A DNA stretch of 64,000 nt, from assembly GCF_000423545.1 (NCBI RefSeq), contig NZ_KE384032.1:94509-158508 (forward strand), written 5' to 3'. Source of the DNA: Metapseudomonas resinovorans DSM 21078. GTDB taxonomy: Bacteria > Pseudomonadota > Gammaproteobacteria > Pseudomonadales > Pseudomonadaceae. The notes under the pieces are model-generated. The model worked only from the letters and a program-made list of their open reading frames with translations. It did not search any database and was not told the origin of the DNA. Positions 56,559 through 64,000 of the stretch are shown piece by piece. The position numbers and the translations under genes are program-made. Positions within the stretch are counted from its first letter, which is position 1; every line of letters begins with the position of its first letter.

Positions 56559-57953
56559 TCAGGCGTCCTGTTCAACCCCTGCGCTCAGGGCCACTACCGG
56601 CTTTTTTGCCAACAGCCAGTAGGCCAGCCCTGATACCAGGATGGCGGGGAAGCTCGCGGTGATCTGCTCGGCTATGTCCTTGAACACATGGGCCAACACG
56701 AAGTACACCGCAAAGCCCAGGACCAGCGCGGCGATACCCGCCGGGTTCCAGCCATTGCTGCCGTAATAGGCGCCGCCGGATTCGGCAAAGAGGTCGCGGT
56801 CGCTGATGCGCTTGCCGCGCACGCAGAAGTAGTCGACCAGGATGATGGTCCAGAGCGGGATGAACAGGCCGCCGATGACGCCGAGGAAGGTCTCGAAGTA
56901 ATGCAGGAAGGAGTCGAAGGCCATGGGCACGAAGCACAGCGCCAACTGCAGCACGACGATGATCGCCAGGGCCTTTTTCGGGGTCAGGCTCTTGAACGCG
57001 CCCAGCAGGCCCATGCCGGAGCCGTAGAGCACGGTGACGTTGGTGCTGACGGTGGCGAAAATCAGCACCAGGAAGGACACCAGGCCCAGCCCCAGGGTAG
57101 CCAGGGTGGAGCTGGGGTCGGAGTTGTTGGGGTCGATGCTGCCGGTTTGCAGTGCCACCCCGATGGTGCCAATGGCGCCGATCAGCATGAACCAGCCCTG
57201 CCCCACGTTGAGCCCCAGCCAGCTGCCCACGGTGGCCGCCTTGCCGGTCTTGGCGAAGCGGGAGAAGTCCGCCACCTGGGCCCAGGTCCAGGAGAATCCG
57301 AAGGCCAGGTCTATGTAGAAGGCCACCGAGTGGGCCGGGTTCGCCACCTTGAACGCCATCAGCTCACCCAGGTCCCACTGCGACAGCACGATGTAGCTGA
57401 CCCAGACGCCCAGCACCAGCAGCAGCACGCCGGCGACGCGCTCCAGATAGCGAATCGCCTCATGGCCGAGGAAGGTGATGATGCCCTGCGCCACGGCGGT
57501 CAACAGAATGCCGAGCACCATTGGTCCCGCCGCGCCGGGCTGGCCAAAGGTCGGCCAGCTGAACGCCGCGCCGAACACGTGGGTGAGGGAAATGGCGGCG
57601 ATGAAGCTGTTCACGCTGGGCCAGCCGATCAGCACCAGGAACTGGGCCACGCCGGTCAGGCGCGACCCCTTGGTGCCCAGGGCAGGACGGGCCACCACGG
57701 CCGTACTGGCACCGTAGCGGTAGCCGATGTAGGCCACTGCCGCCCAGGGAATCATCATCAGCGGCAGCCAGAGAATGCTGTACTGCAGGACGAAGACCAT
57801 GCCCAGTGAGGCGGCCATGCCGCCAAAGAACCAGGAACCGGTGTTGATGCCGGAGCCGAACCAGGTCCACACGGTGTCGCCGAAGCCGTAGCTGCGCTCC
57901 GCCGGTTTGATCTGATTGAGCCCGTACTCTTTGTGCGCGTCTGAATTCGACAT
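56559..57953 (-). CDS. Cytosine-permease (NCS1)-family transporter
   Basis: 464 residues with 12 membrane helices; NCS1 features at the start (TVWTWFGSGINTGSWFFGG) and WPSVNSFIAAISLTHVFG. Next to creatininase, so creatinine is a likely substrate; cyclic imide/amide bases are the usual NCS1 cargo. ATG 57953 with GAGGAA upstream is preferred over the GTG at 57989. Confidence 0.82.
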   Translation of the reverse strand: MSNSDAHKEYGLNQIKPAERSYGFGDTVWTWFGSGINTGSWFFGGMAASLGMVFVLQYSILWLPLMMIPWAAVAYIGYRYGASTAVVARPALGTKGSRLTGVAQFLVLIGWPSVNSFIAAISLTHVFGAAFSWPTFGQPGAAGPMVLGILLTAVAQGIITFLGHEAIRYLERVAGVLLLVLGVWVSYIVLSQWDLGELMAFKVANPAHSVAFYIDLAFGFSWTWAQVADFSRFAKTGKAATVGSWLGLNVGQGWFMLIGAIGTIGVALQTGSIDPNNSDPSSTLATLGLGLVSFLVLIFATVSTNVTVLYGSGMGLLGAFKSLTPKKALAIIVVLQLALCFVPMAFDSFLHYFETFLGVIGGLFIPLWTIILVDYFCVRGKRISDRDLFAESGGAYYGSNGWNPAGIAALVLGFAVYFVLAHVFKDIAEQITASFPAILVSGLAYWLLAKKPVVALSAGVEQDA

Positions 57954-58040
57954 AGCTGAAACTTCCTCGCGAACCGCCACAGCGGTCACTTGTTGTAGTT
58001 GTGAAGTCGCTTGTTCTGTTCGGGTTGACGCAATGCCTGG

Positions 58041-58823
58041 TCAGGTGGGCGGGAACTCCTCGCGGATAGCGTCGGCGATGCCCTGGACGCAGACCTCCAG
58101 GATCAACTCGCCCTTCTCCCGGCTGGCCGTCCTCGCCGACGACAGGGTTCCCGGCGCCGGCGTGCGGGCCGGGTCCACCGGAAACACGTCATAGGGCGGG
58201 AAGGTCGCAGGCGGGTGATCGACGACGCGATCCAGGTCCACGAGATCCGGGTACAGCGCCAGCATCAGCGACGTCTCGAAGACGCCGCCGTGCTCGATGT
58301 CCCAGCCGAGGAACCCCTCGGGATAGAGACGCTGGATCACGGCCGGGTCCTTGACGAAGTCCCAGTAGGAGAGCACCACGACCTTGAAGTCCTGGATGCC
58401 GGCATAGCGCAGCTCGCGCAGGGCAAGGTCGATGCCTTCGACGATGAACATGGAGTTTTCGTAGTGGCCATTCATCAGCACCAGCCGGCGCGCACCGTGG
58501 CGGGCCAGCTCGCGAATGATGTCCTGCACCGTACCGGTCAACGTGGCGCCGTCCAGGCTGGTGGTTCCGGGGAAGTGGTTGCCGCCGCCGGACTTCTGCT
58601 GGGACTTGTAGCCGTACTGCAGGCCCGGCAGGACCAGCGCGCCGATGTGCTCGGCAACCCGTTGGCACACCGCAGTGGGCAGCAGCACATCCACGTTCAT
58701 GCACATGTGATGGCCGTGCTGCTCCAGGGCGCCGACCGGCAGCATCAGCACACAGTCGCCGCCTGCGATGCGCGCCTCGTAGTCCTTCCAGGTCAGCTCA
58801 CCTACGAAAACACTCTTGCTCAT
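58041..58823 (-). CDS. crnA: Creatininase (creatinine amidohydrolase)
   Basis: 260 residues, same length as the P. putida enzyme. Metal ligands at the family positions: Glu34, His36, Asp45, His120, Glu122 (VGALEQHGHHM, NGHYEN). Reversibly hydrolyses creatinine to creatine. Preceded by the 64-bp element (58870-58933). Transporter gene follows 87 bp downstream. Confidence 0.94.
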   Translation of the reverse strand: MSKSVFVGELTWKDYEARIAGGDCVLMLPVGALEQHGHHMCMNVDVLLPTAVCQRVAEHIGALVLPGLQYGYKSQQKSGGGNHFPGTTSLDGATLTGTVQDIIRELARHGARRLVLMNGHYENSMFIVEGIDLALRELRYAGIQDFKVVVLSYWDFVKDPAVIQRLYPEGFLGWDIEHGGVFETSLMLALYPDLVDLDRVVDHPPATFPPYDVFPVDPARTPAPGTLSSARTASREKGELILEVCVQGIADAIREEFPPT

Positions 58824-58869
58824 CGAAATACTCCAGGGATTCTCGGCGCCAGACGGACTTCCGCTAATG

Positions 58870-58933
58870 GCATTGCATCAGAAGTGCGTGGGCGACTTTT
58901 GTACGTATCCGACCCGAAGTTGGCAGGATCGCC
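58870..58933 (-). promoter_or_regulatory. Conserved 64-bp upstream element, copy 1 (creatininase)
   Basis: Aligns without gaps to 61858-61921 (about 45 of the first 60 bases identical). Two conserved blocks in plus-strand view: GCATTGCA-x-CAGAAG and TTTTGTACG-x-ATCCGACCC-x-AAGTTGG. It ends 46 bp before the creatininase start codon. No coding frame or hairpin explains the identity; likely promoter plus operator. Confidence 0.65.
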
Positions 58934-58945
58934 AGGGGCCAGCCG

Positions 58946-60289
58946 TCAGTCGTCCGCCAGGGCCTTATGCGCCGTCTCGCGGATGGTCAGCATCGCCAGC
59001 AGCGCCACGGCCGCCGCGCCCACCAGCATCCAGGCCGGCGCCATCTTGTCGCCGGTCTGGCTGATCAACCAGGTGGCGATGAACGGCGCGGTGCCGCCGA
59101 ACAGGGCGTTGGCGGTGTTGAAGCTGAAGGCGAAGCCGCTGTAGCGCACCCGCGTCGGGAACACCTCCGCGAGGAAGCACGGCAGGGTGCCGTCGTTCAT
59201 CGCCAGCATCAGGCCGAAGGCGATCTGGATCAGCAGAATGAAGGCGAAGCCCTGCCCGTCCAGCAGGCCGAACAGCGGCAGCGTGAGGGCGAGGAACAGC
59301 AGCGACGCGGCGATCAGCATGGTCTTGCGGCCGAAGCGATCAGACAGCTTGCCCATCAGGAAGATGAAACCGATGTAGGTCGCCAGCGACACGGTGGACG
59401 CCAGGAAGGAATCAGTCTCGGTCATGCCCATCTCGGTGGAGAGATAGGTCGGCATGTAGCTGAGGATCAGGTAGAAGGCCACCGCGTTGAGGCAGGTGAC
59501 GCCGATGGCCACCAGCACTTTCTTGCGATGCACGCCGAGGAGTTCGCGGATCGGCACCTTGTGCTCGGTTTCCTTCTTCGCCATCGCCTGTTCCATCTCG
59601 CGGAACTTGGGCGTGTCCTGCAGGTGCAGGCGGATGTAGCGGCCGATCAGCCCGAGGGGGGCCGCCAGCAGGAAGGGGATGCGCCACCCCCAGCTGTGCA
59701 GTTGTTCGGTGTCCAGCTGCGAATAGAGCAGTGCCGCGAACAGCGAACCGAACAGCAGCCCCGCTGCGGTACTGGCCGGCACCAGGCTGGTGTAGAAGCC
59801 ACGTTTGTTGTCCGGCGCGTACTCGGCGAGGAAGGCCGCCGCACCCGCGTATTCCCCGGAGGCGGAGAAACCTTGCACCAGGCGGATCAGCAACAGCAAC
59901 AGCGGCGCGAGCATGCCCACCTGGGCGTAGGTCGGCAGCAGCGCGATGCAGAAGGTGGCGCCGGACATGATGAGGATGGACAGGGAAAGGGCGTTACGCC
60001 GGCCGTAACGGTCGCCGATATGACCCCAGACGATGCCGCCGATGGGGCGGATGATGAAGGAGATGGCAAACACCGCGAAGGCCGCCAGCAAGCCGGTGGT
60101 CTTGTCCGTGGCGGGGAAGAACACGACGGCGATCACCGCCGCCAGATAGCCATAGGCGGCGTAGTCGAACCACTCGACGAAGTTGCCCATGAAGCTGGCG
60201 GTCGCCGCGCGGCGGAGCGTGCTGCGCTCGCTGCTGGACATTGGGCTCGCGGCCTGGCCGTAGGCCAGGGACTGGTTGGATGTGCTCAT
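58946..60289 (-). CDS. MFS transporter, metabolite:H+ symporter (MHS/ProP-like) type
   Basis: 447 residues, 12 helices. GNFVEWFDYAAYGYLAAVIA and GHIGDRYGRRNALSLSI are typical of the MHS subfamily that transports betaine-like and small carboxylate substrates. Between creatinase and creatininase genes, so creatine is a likely substrate. ATG 60289. Confidence 0.85.
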   Translation of the reverse strand: MSTSNQSLAYGQAASPMSSSERSTLRRAATASFMGNFVEWFDYAAYGYLAAVIAVVFFPATDKTTGLLAAFAVFAISFIIRPIGGIVWGHIGDRYGRRNALSLSILIMSGATFCIALLPTYAQVGMLAPLLLLLIRLVQGFSASGEYAGAAAFLAEYAPDNKRGFYTSLVPASTAAGLLFGSLFAALLYSQLDTEQLHSWGWRIPFLLAAPLGLIGRYIRLHLQDTPKFREMEQAMAKKETEHKVPIRELLGVHRKKVLVAIGVTCLNAVAFYLILSYMPTYLSTEMGMTETDSFLASTVSLATYIGFIFLMGKLSDRFGRKTMLIAASLLFLALTLPLFGLLDGQGFAFILLIQIAFGLMLAMNDGTLPCFLAEVFPTRVRYSGFAFSFNTANALFGGTAPFIATWLISQTGDKMAPAWMLVGAAAVALLAMLTIRETAHKALADD

Positions 60290-60538
60290 CGGGCACCCCC
60301 TGCAATCGGGAGTTGCGCCTGGGTTTCCGAAGTATGGACGGGAGCGCCCCGACCGTTGTTGAAAGACACACTGTCGGCCGCTCCCCGAAGGAGCGTTCCT
60401 GCAATAAACCTGACCATCGCCTGTACCTCTATTGTTATGTCGTGCTAGTTCGGCAGCGGGTAGTCAAAAGGCGGCGCGTGCGCGGGGTCTGGACCCCGTG
60501 AATGCCGCGCGTCGATTCTTGTTGTGGTGGTGCGTGAA

Positions 60539-60577
60539 ACCACGGCCCGCGCAGGAGGTCGGCTCTGCGCGGGCGTG
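60539..60577 (-). terminator. Possible terminator of creatinase
   Basis: CCCGCGCAG (60546-60554) and CTGCGCGGG (60564-60572) plus outer CCACG/CGTGG. A weak T-run follows on the minus strand. A second palindrome CGGGGTCtgGACCCCG is at 60483-60498. The rest of the 295-base gap before the MFS gene shows nothing else. Confidence 0.55.
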
Positions 60578-60584
60578 GACGGGG

Positions 60585-61796
60585 TCATTTGCGGATGATG
60601 TTTTTCTCCGGCCCGTAGGGGAATTTGGTGATGTTTTCGGCACCGTCCGCGTTGACGATCAGGATGTCGTGCTCGCGGTAACCACCGGCACCCGGCAGGC
60701 CTTCCGGCAGCATGATCATCGGTTCCATGGACACCACCATGCCCGGCTCCAGCACCGTGTCGATATCCTCGCGCAGCTCCAGGCCGGCCTCGCGGCCGTA
60801 GTAGTGGCTGAGGGTGCCGAAGGAGTGGCCGTAGCCGAAGGTGCGGTACTGCAGCACGTCGTGCTTGAGGAAGATCTCGTTCAGTTCACGGGCGATATCG
60901 CTGCAGCGCGCACCGGGCTTGATCAGCTTGAGGCCGGCCTCGTGCACCTCGACGTTGACCTGCCACAGGCGCAGGTGGTCGTCGGAGCAGTGGTCGAGGA
61001 ACAGGGTGCGCTCCAGGGCGGTGTAGTAGCCGGCGATCATCGGGAAGCAGTTGAGGCTGAGGATGTCGCCCTTGTTCACCTTGCGGGTGGTCACCGGGTT
61101 GTGCGCGCCGTCGGTGTTGATGCCGGACTGGAACCAGGTCCAGGTGTCCATCAGCTCCACGTCGTCGAAGGTGTCGGCAATGGCGCGAACCATGGCCTGG
61201 GTGGCATGCAGCGCCACTTCGTATTCCGGCACCTGGTCACGCAGGGCTTCCACCACCGCCGCGCCACCGATATCGGCGATGCGCGCACCGTGGCGGATCA
61301 TGACGTGCTCTTCGGCGGACTTGATCATGCGCATGCGCATGCAGGCGGCTGCCACATCCACCAGCTCGGCTTCGGGGTAGCGGGCGGCCAGCTTGTCGCG
61401 GTTCAACAGGTTCAGGTGATCGTGCTCGATACCGATGCGGCGTGCTTTCGGCAGGGCCTGCTGGATGGCGACGAAGTAGTTATCACGCTGCCAGTCGGTG
61501 TAGACGATGTTGTCGGTGCCCTGGGTGCGGCGCCACGGCTGGCCGCCGTCGATGTTAGCGCTGATGCTGATAACGTCGTCCTGGGTCACCACCAGCGCGT
61601 AGGGACGGCCGAAGGAGCAGTAGAGGAAGTCGGAGTAGTAGTTGATGTTGTGGTACGAGGTGAAGATCGCGGCGTCGATGTTCTCCGCCGCCAGGTGCGC
61701 GCGCAGTTTGGCTTGGCGGCTGGCGTATTCCTGGGCGGAGAAGGTGGAGCGAACCTTGTCGCCGTTACGGATGCGGAGCGTCTTGGGCATTTGCAT
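60585..61796 (-). CDS. Creatinase (creatine amidinohydrolase)
   Basis: 403 residues, equal in length and nearly identical in sequence to P. putida creatinase as I recall it. Cuts creatine to sarcosine and urea. Pita-bread fold; catalytic His232 in GAHNPVTTRK; EPMIMLPEGLPGAGGYRE near the C-terminus. Product feeds soxBDAG. Preceded by the second 64-bp element. Confidence 0.96.
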   Translation of the reverse strand: MQMPKTLRIRNGDKVRSTFSAQEYASRQAKLRAHLAAENIDAAIFTSYHNINYYSDFLYCSFGRPYALVVTQDDVISISANIDGGQPWRRTQGTDNIVYTDWQRDNYFVAIQQALPKARRIGIEHDHLNLLNRDKLAARYPEAELVDVAAACMRMRMIKSAEEHVMIRHGARIADIGGAAVVEALRDQVPEYEVALHATQAMVRAIADTFDDVELMDTWTWFQSGINTDGAHNPVTTRKVNKGDILSLNCFPMIAGYYTALERTLFLDHCSDDHLRLWQVNVEVHEAGLKLIKPGARCSDIARELNEIFLKHDVLQYRTFGYGHSFGTLSHYYGREAGLELREDIDTVLEPGMVVSMEPMIMLPEGLPGAGGYREHDILIVNADGAENITKFPYGPEKNIIRK

Positions 61797-61857
61797 GGCG
61801 GTGAACCCTTGTTGTTATCCACTGACTCGACACACCGGATTGGTGGGCCGTTGGACA

Positions 61858-61921
61858 GCATTGCAACAGAAGCAACCGGCCACTTTTTGTACGAATCCGA
61901 CCCCAAGTTGGTCAGATCCGC
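61858..61921 (-). promoter_or_regulatory. Conserved 64-bp upstream element, copy 2 (creatinase)
   Basis: Partner of 58870-58933 with the same two blocks; ends 61 bp before the creatinase start codon. The larger 61797-62232 gap also holds an inverted repeat, a REP-like palindrome and a terminator, but no gene. Confidence 0.65.
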
Positions 61922-61957
61922 TGGGGTGGGGCTGGGGCTCCGAACAGTGCTTGAACA

Positions 61958-62069
61958 CCCTCACCCCCGGCCCCTCTCCCGCAGGGAGAGGGGTGACTCA
62001 TGCCGGGCACAGTGTGCGAAGTCTGCACGGACAGCCCCCTCTCCCCCTGGGAAAGGGCTGGGGTGAGGG
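61958..62069. repeat. Long inverted repeat with CCCTCTCCC/GGGAGAGGG palindrome
   Basis: Imperfect outer arms at 61958-61980 and 62049-62069 (CCCTCACCCC at one end, GGGGTGAGGG at the other) enclose a local hairpin CCCCTCTCCC, GCA, GGGAGAGGGG (61971-61993). Related to 48506-48528. Confidence 0.6.
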
Positions 62070-62114
62070 CAGTTGGGTTAACTCGGACTAGCCGGCAGGC
62101 GCGAATGCTCTTGT

Positions 62115-62140
62115 GTAGGGGCGAATTCATTCGCCCCTAC
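62115..62140. repeat. REP-like palindrome, 26 bp
   Basis: Identical to 56455-56480: arms GTAGGGGCGAA and TTCGCCCCTAC. Confidence 0.7.
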
Positions 62141-62170
62141 AAGGAAAGCCCCGAGCTTTTCTGCCCCGGC

Positions 62171-62214
62171 AAAAAAACGGGCCCGGACCGTGCTGCCAGG
62201 CACGGGCGGGCCCG
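62171..62214 (-). terminator. Terminator of the sdaA-AraC pair
   Basis: On the minus strand CGGGCCCG..CCGTGC, short loop, GCACGG..CGGGCCCG then TTTTTTT. It begins 18 bp past the AraC stop. Confidence 0.85.
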
Positions 62215-62232
62215 AAGTGGTGCCAAGGGTGC

Positions 62233-63027
62233 TCAGTGCATCGCGGCGCGGCAGAGCTGCGGCTTGTCCAGCCGTTCGTTGCTGGGCGGGATGCCGAAGT
62301 GCTCGCGGTAGCACTTGGAGAAATTCTGCGCGGAAAGGAAGCCGCAGCCGAAGGCCACCTGTACCACCGGCAGGGCGGTCTGGCGCAGCAGTTGGCGAGC
62401 ACGCAGCAGGCGCAACTTGAGGTAGTAGCGCGATGGCGAGCAATGCAGGTACTTCTGGAACAGCCTTTCCAATTGGCGCCGCGACAGCTCGATGAAGCTG
62501 GCCAAGTCATCCAGATCGATGGGCTCTTCCAGATTGGCCTCCATCAGCGCGATCACTTCCTGCAGCTTGGGCTGCGCGCTGGCGAGGGCATCGCGCAGGG
62601 TCAGCCGACTGGCCCAGGCCGGAATATTTTCGCCGTCCTGAAGCAAACCGGCGTCGGCCAGCACAGCGCGGGCAGATTCCAGTGCGCCCAGCTTCACGCC
62701 GTGGGCGGACAGGTCGCGGAGTTGCGCGAGCAATCCGGCGTCGGCGAGTGGAGCGCCGTCGCCGCCACAGAGAATCAGGGCGTCCAGTTCGCGCGCCTCG
62801 GCGAGGCTGCCTTCGGGCGTCAGCTGCATGCCGTTGTCGGCGCGCACCGGGGTGCCGTCGCACGTCAGGGTGCACCAGTGATAGAGGCCCGTTCCGGACA
62901 GTTGGTTGGCCAGGCGCAGCGGCTCGAGGGCGCCGGCCAGTGCAATCAGGCTGAAGTCATCCAACAGCAGGAAGCCGATGGACTCGAAGCGGGTTTCAGG
63001 CTTGCGCAGGGCTTGATAGGCGCTCAT
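62233..63027 (-). CDS. AraC-family regulator with shortened GATase1-like domain
   Basis: 264 residues, against ~320-370 for GbdR/CdhR-type relatives. The DJ-1/PfpI-like domain starts normally (IGFLLLDDFSLIALAGALEPLRL) but the segment after GALESARAVLADAGLL jumps to the linker (SAQPKLQEVIALMEANLEEP). About 80 residues that normally hold the CTGS nucleophile loop, HWE and SSGG motifs are missing. The AraC HTH (RRQLERLFQKYLHCSPSRYY) is complete. It starts 4 bp after the serine dehydratase stop, ATG 63027. Confidence 0.8.
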   Translation of the reverse strand: MSAYQALRKPETRFESIGFLLLDDFSLIALAGALEPLRLANQLSGTGLYHWCTLTCDGTPVRADNGMQLTPEGSLAEARELDALILCGGDGAPLADAGLLAQLRDLSAHGVKLGALESARAVLADAGLLQDGENIPAWASRLTLRDALASAQPKLQEVIALMEANLEEPIDLDDLASFIELSRRQLERLFQKYLHCSPSRYYLKLRLLRARQLLRQTALPVVQVAFGCGFLSAQNFSKCYREHFGIPPSNERLDKPQLCRAAMH

Positions 63028-63031
63028 GGCA

Positions 63032-64000
63032 TCAGCACTCCACGGCACTCACGGCCAGCCCGCCGCGTGAGGTTTCCTTGTACTTGTCGTGCATGTCGGC
63101 GCCGGTGTCGCGCATGGTGCGGATCACCCGGTCCAGCGAGATGAAGTGCTCACCATCACCGCGCAGCGCCATCTGCGCCGCGTTGATCGCCTTCACCGCG
63201 GCTATCGCGTTGCGTTCGATGCACGGCACCTGCACCAGCCCGCCCACCGGGTCGCAGGTCAGCCCCAGGTTGTGCTCCAGGCCGATCTCCGCCGCGTTCT
63301 CCAGCTGCGCCGGAGTCGCCCCCAGCACTTCCGCCAGGCCCGCCGCCGCCATCGCACAGGCCGAACCGACTTCGCCCTGGCAACCGACTTCGGCACCGGA
63401 GATCGACGCGTTCTTCTTGCACAGGATGCCGACGGCCGCCGCCCCCAGGAAGAAGTTCACCACGTCGTCTTCGTTGGCCTCGGGGTTGAAGCGCATGTAG
63501 TAGTGCAGCACCGCCGGGATGATCCCCGCCGCACCGTTGGTGGGCGCGGTGACCATGCGCCCGCCGGCGGCGTTTTCCTCGTTCACCGCCAGGGCGTAGA
63601 GGTTCACCCATTCCATCGCGCTCATGGTGCTGCCAATCACGTTCGGCTTGCCCAGCTCCTGCAGGCTGCGGTGCAGCTTGGCGGCGCGCCGGCGCACGTT
63701 CAGCCCGCCGGGCAGGATGCCTTCGTGGCCGAGGCCGTTGGTCACGCATTCCTGCATGGCGTCCCAGAGCTTCAGCAGCCCGGCACGGATCTCCGCTTCG
63801 CTGCGCCAGGCCTTTTCGTTGGCCAGCATCAGTTCGGCGATGCGCAGGTTGTGCCGCTGGCACAGCTCCAGCAGTTCTTCGGCGCTGGAGAAGTCGTAGG
63901 GCAGCTCGGTGTGGTCCTGGTCCAGTTGCCCGGACTTGGCCTGGGCTTCGTCGACGACGAAACCGCCGCCGATGGAGTAGTAGGTGTCGCGGTGCAGTTC
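63032..64000 (-). CDS. L-serine dehydratase (Fe-S type), 5' end outside window
   Basis: Last ~322 residues of an iron-sulfur L-serine ammonia-lyase (SdaA/SdaB), which deaminates serine to pyruvate. Cysteines for the 4Fe-4S cluster in [22 protein letters not shown] and [14 protein letters not shown]; the chain ends AVSAVEC, the C-terminal Cys known to enter the active site in this type. The frame is open to base 64000. Completes glycine-serine-pyruvate flow from the sox genes. Confidence 0.92.
   Translation of the reverse strand, partial: ELHRDTYYSIGGGFVVDEAQAKSGQLDQDHTELPYDFSSAEELLELCQRHNLRIAELMLANEKAWRSEAEIRAGLLKLWDAMQECVTNGLGHEGILPGGLNVRRRAAKLHRSLQELGKPNVIGSTMSAMEWVNLYALAVNEENAAGGRMVTAPTNGAAGIIPAVLHYYMRFNPEANEDDVVNFFLGAAAVGILCKKNASISGAEVGCQGEVGSACAMAAAGLAEVLGATPAQLENAAEIGLEHNLGLTCDPVGGLVQVPCIERNAIAAVKAINAAQMALRGDGEHFISLDRVIRTMRDTGADMHDKYKETSRGGLAVSAVEC

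Noticed and set aside
61858..61921. Sigma-54 promoter in the creatinase upstream element
   Set aside because: GG and GC elements are one base too far apart in this copy, and the other copy lacks the GG.
60432..62066. 544-residue plus-strand ORF across creatinase and its upstream region
   Set aside because: Antisense to a gene nearly identical to known creatinase and lacking any recognisable motif.
1..64000. CRISPR arrays, tRNA/rRNA genes, insertion sequences or prophage genes
   Set aside because: None seen: no direct-repeat/spacer array, no cloverleaf, no transposase or phage protein in any frame.

Overview
The window is high-GC Pseudomonas chromosome. Several blocks follow P. aeruginosa gene order as I recall it: three large acyl-CoA dehydrogenases then bioDCHFB (PA0508-PA0500 region); comF, modE-like, srkA, rarD, gcvR-like, GNAT, glcB (PA0489-PA0482); creBCD (PA0463-PA0465); and glyA-soxBDAG-purU-fdhA (PA5415-PA5421). 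No insertion sequence, prophage, CRISPR array, tRNA or rRNA is visible. Gene density is high, and long antisense ORFs are abundant because of GC-rich third codon positions.

Layout. 1-6364: a phytase lipoprotein and its TonB-dependent receptor, with a Pho-box-like site, then a degenerate-GGDEF membrane protein coupled to an AraC regulator. 6380-8058: small exported or glycine-rich proteins. 8237-11496: an Lrp-type regulator and davB-davA, the first two steps of the lysine to 5-aminovalerate route. 11500-12460: a dispersed repeat, a probable LysR remnant and, on the minus strand, the regulatory RNA rsmY with a perfect GacA upstream site. 12457-20400: endonuclease I, three acyl-CoA dehydrogenase paralogues and an inserted diguanylate cyclase; two PsrA-type boxes precede the 18576-20381 paralogue. 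20662-25531: small gene plus bioDCHFB. 25759-33240: comF to glcB. 33451-37584: atypical receiver protein, CBS/nucleotidyltransferase protein, exonuclease and GST. 37534-42233: creBC, a CBS protein, creD and small genes. 42301-46029: zinc-protease-like protein, acyltransferase, DUF2780 and DUF1704 proteins.

46215-64000 forms one metabolic unit for creatinine, creatine and sarcosine use. A cytosine-permease-type and an MHS-type transporter would import substrate. Creatininase opens creatinine to creatine, and creatinase splits creatine to sarcosine and urea. Heterotetrameric sarcosine oxidase (soxBDAG) makes glycine and C1 units. FdhA and PurU handle formaldehyde and formyl-tetrahydrofolate, GlyA makes serine, and an Fe-S serine dehydratase makes pyruvate. 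Two AraC/GATase-type regulators sit in the cluster. A conserved 64-bp sequence lies upstream of both the creatininase and the creatinase gene and is the best candidate for a shared, apparently undescribed operator.

Intergenic DNA carries several families of small palindromes (REP-like) and one ~110-125 bp dispersed repeat present twice.
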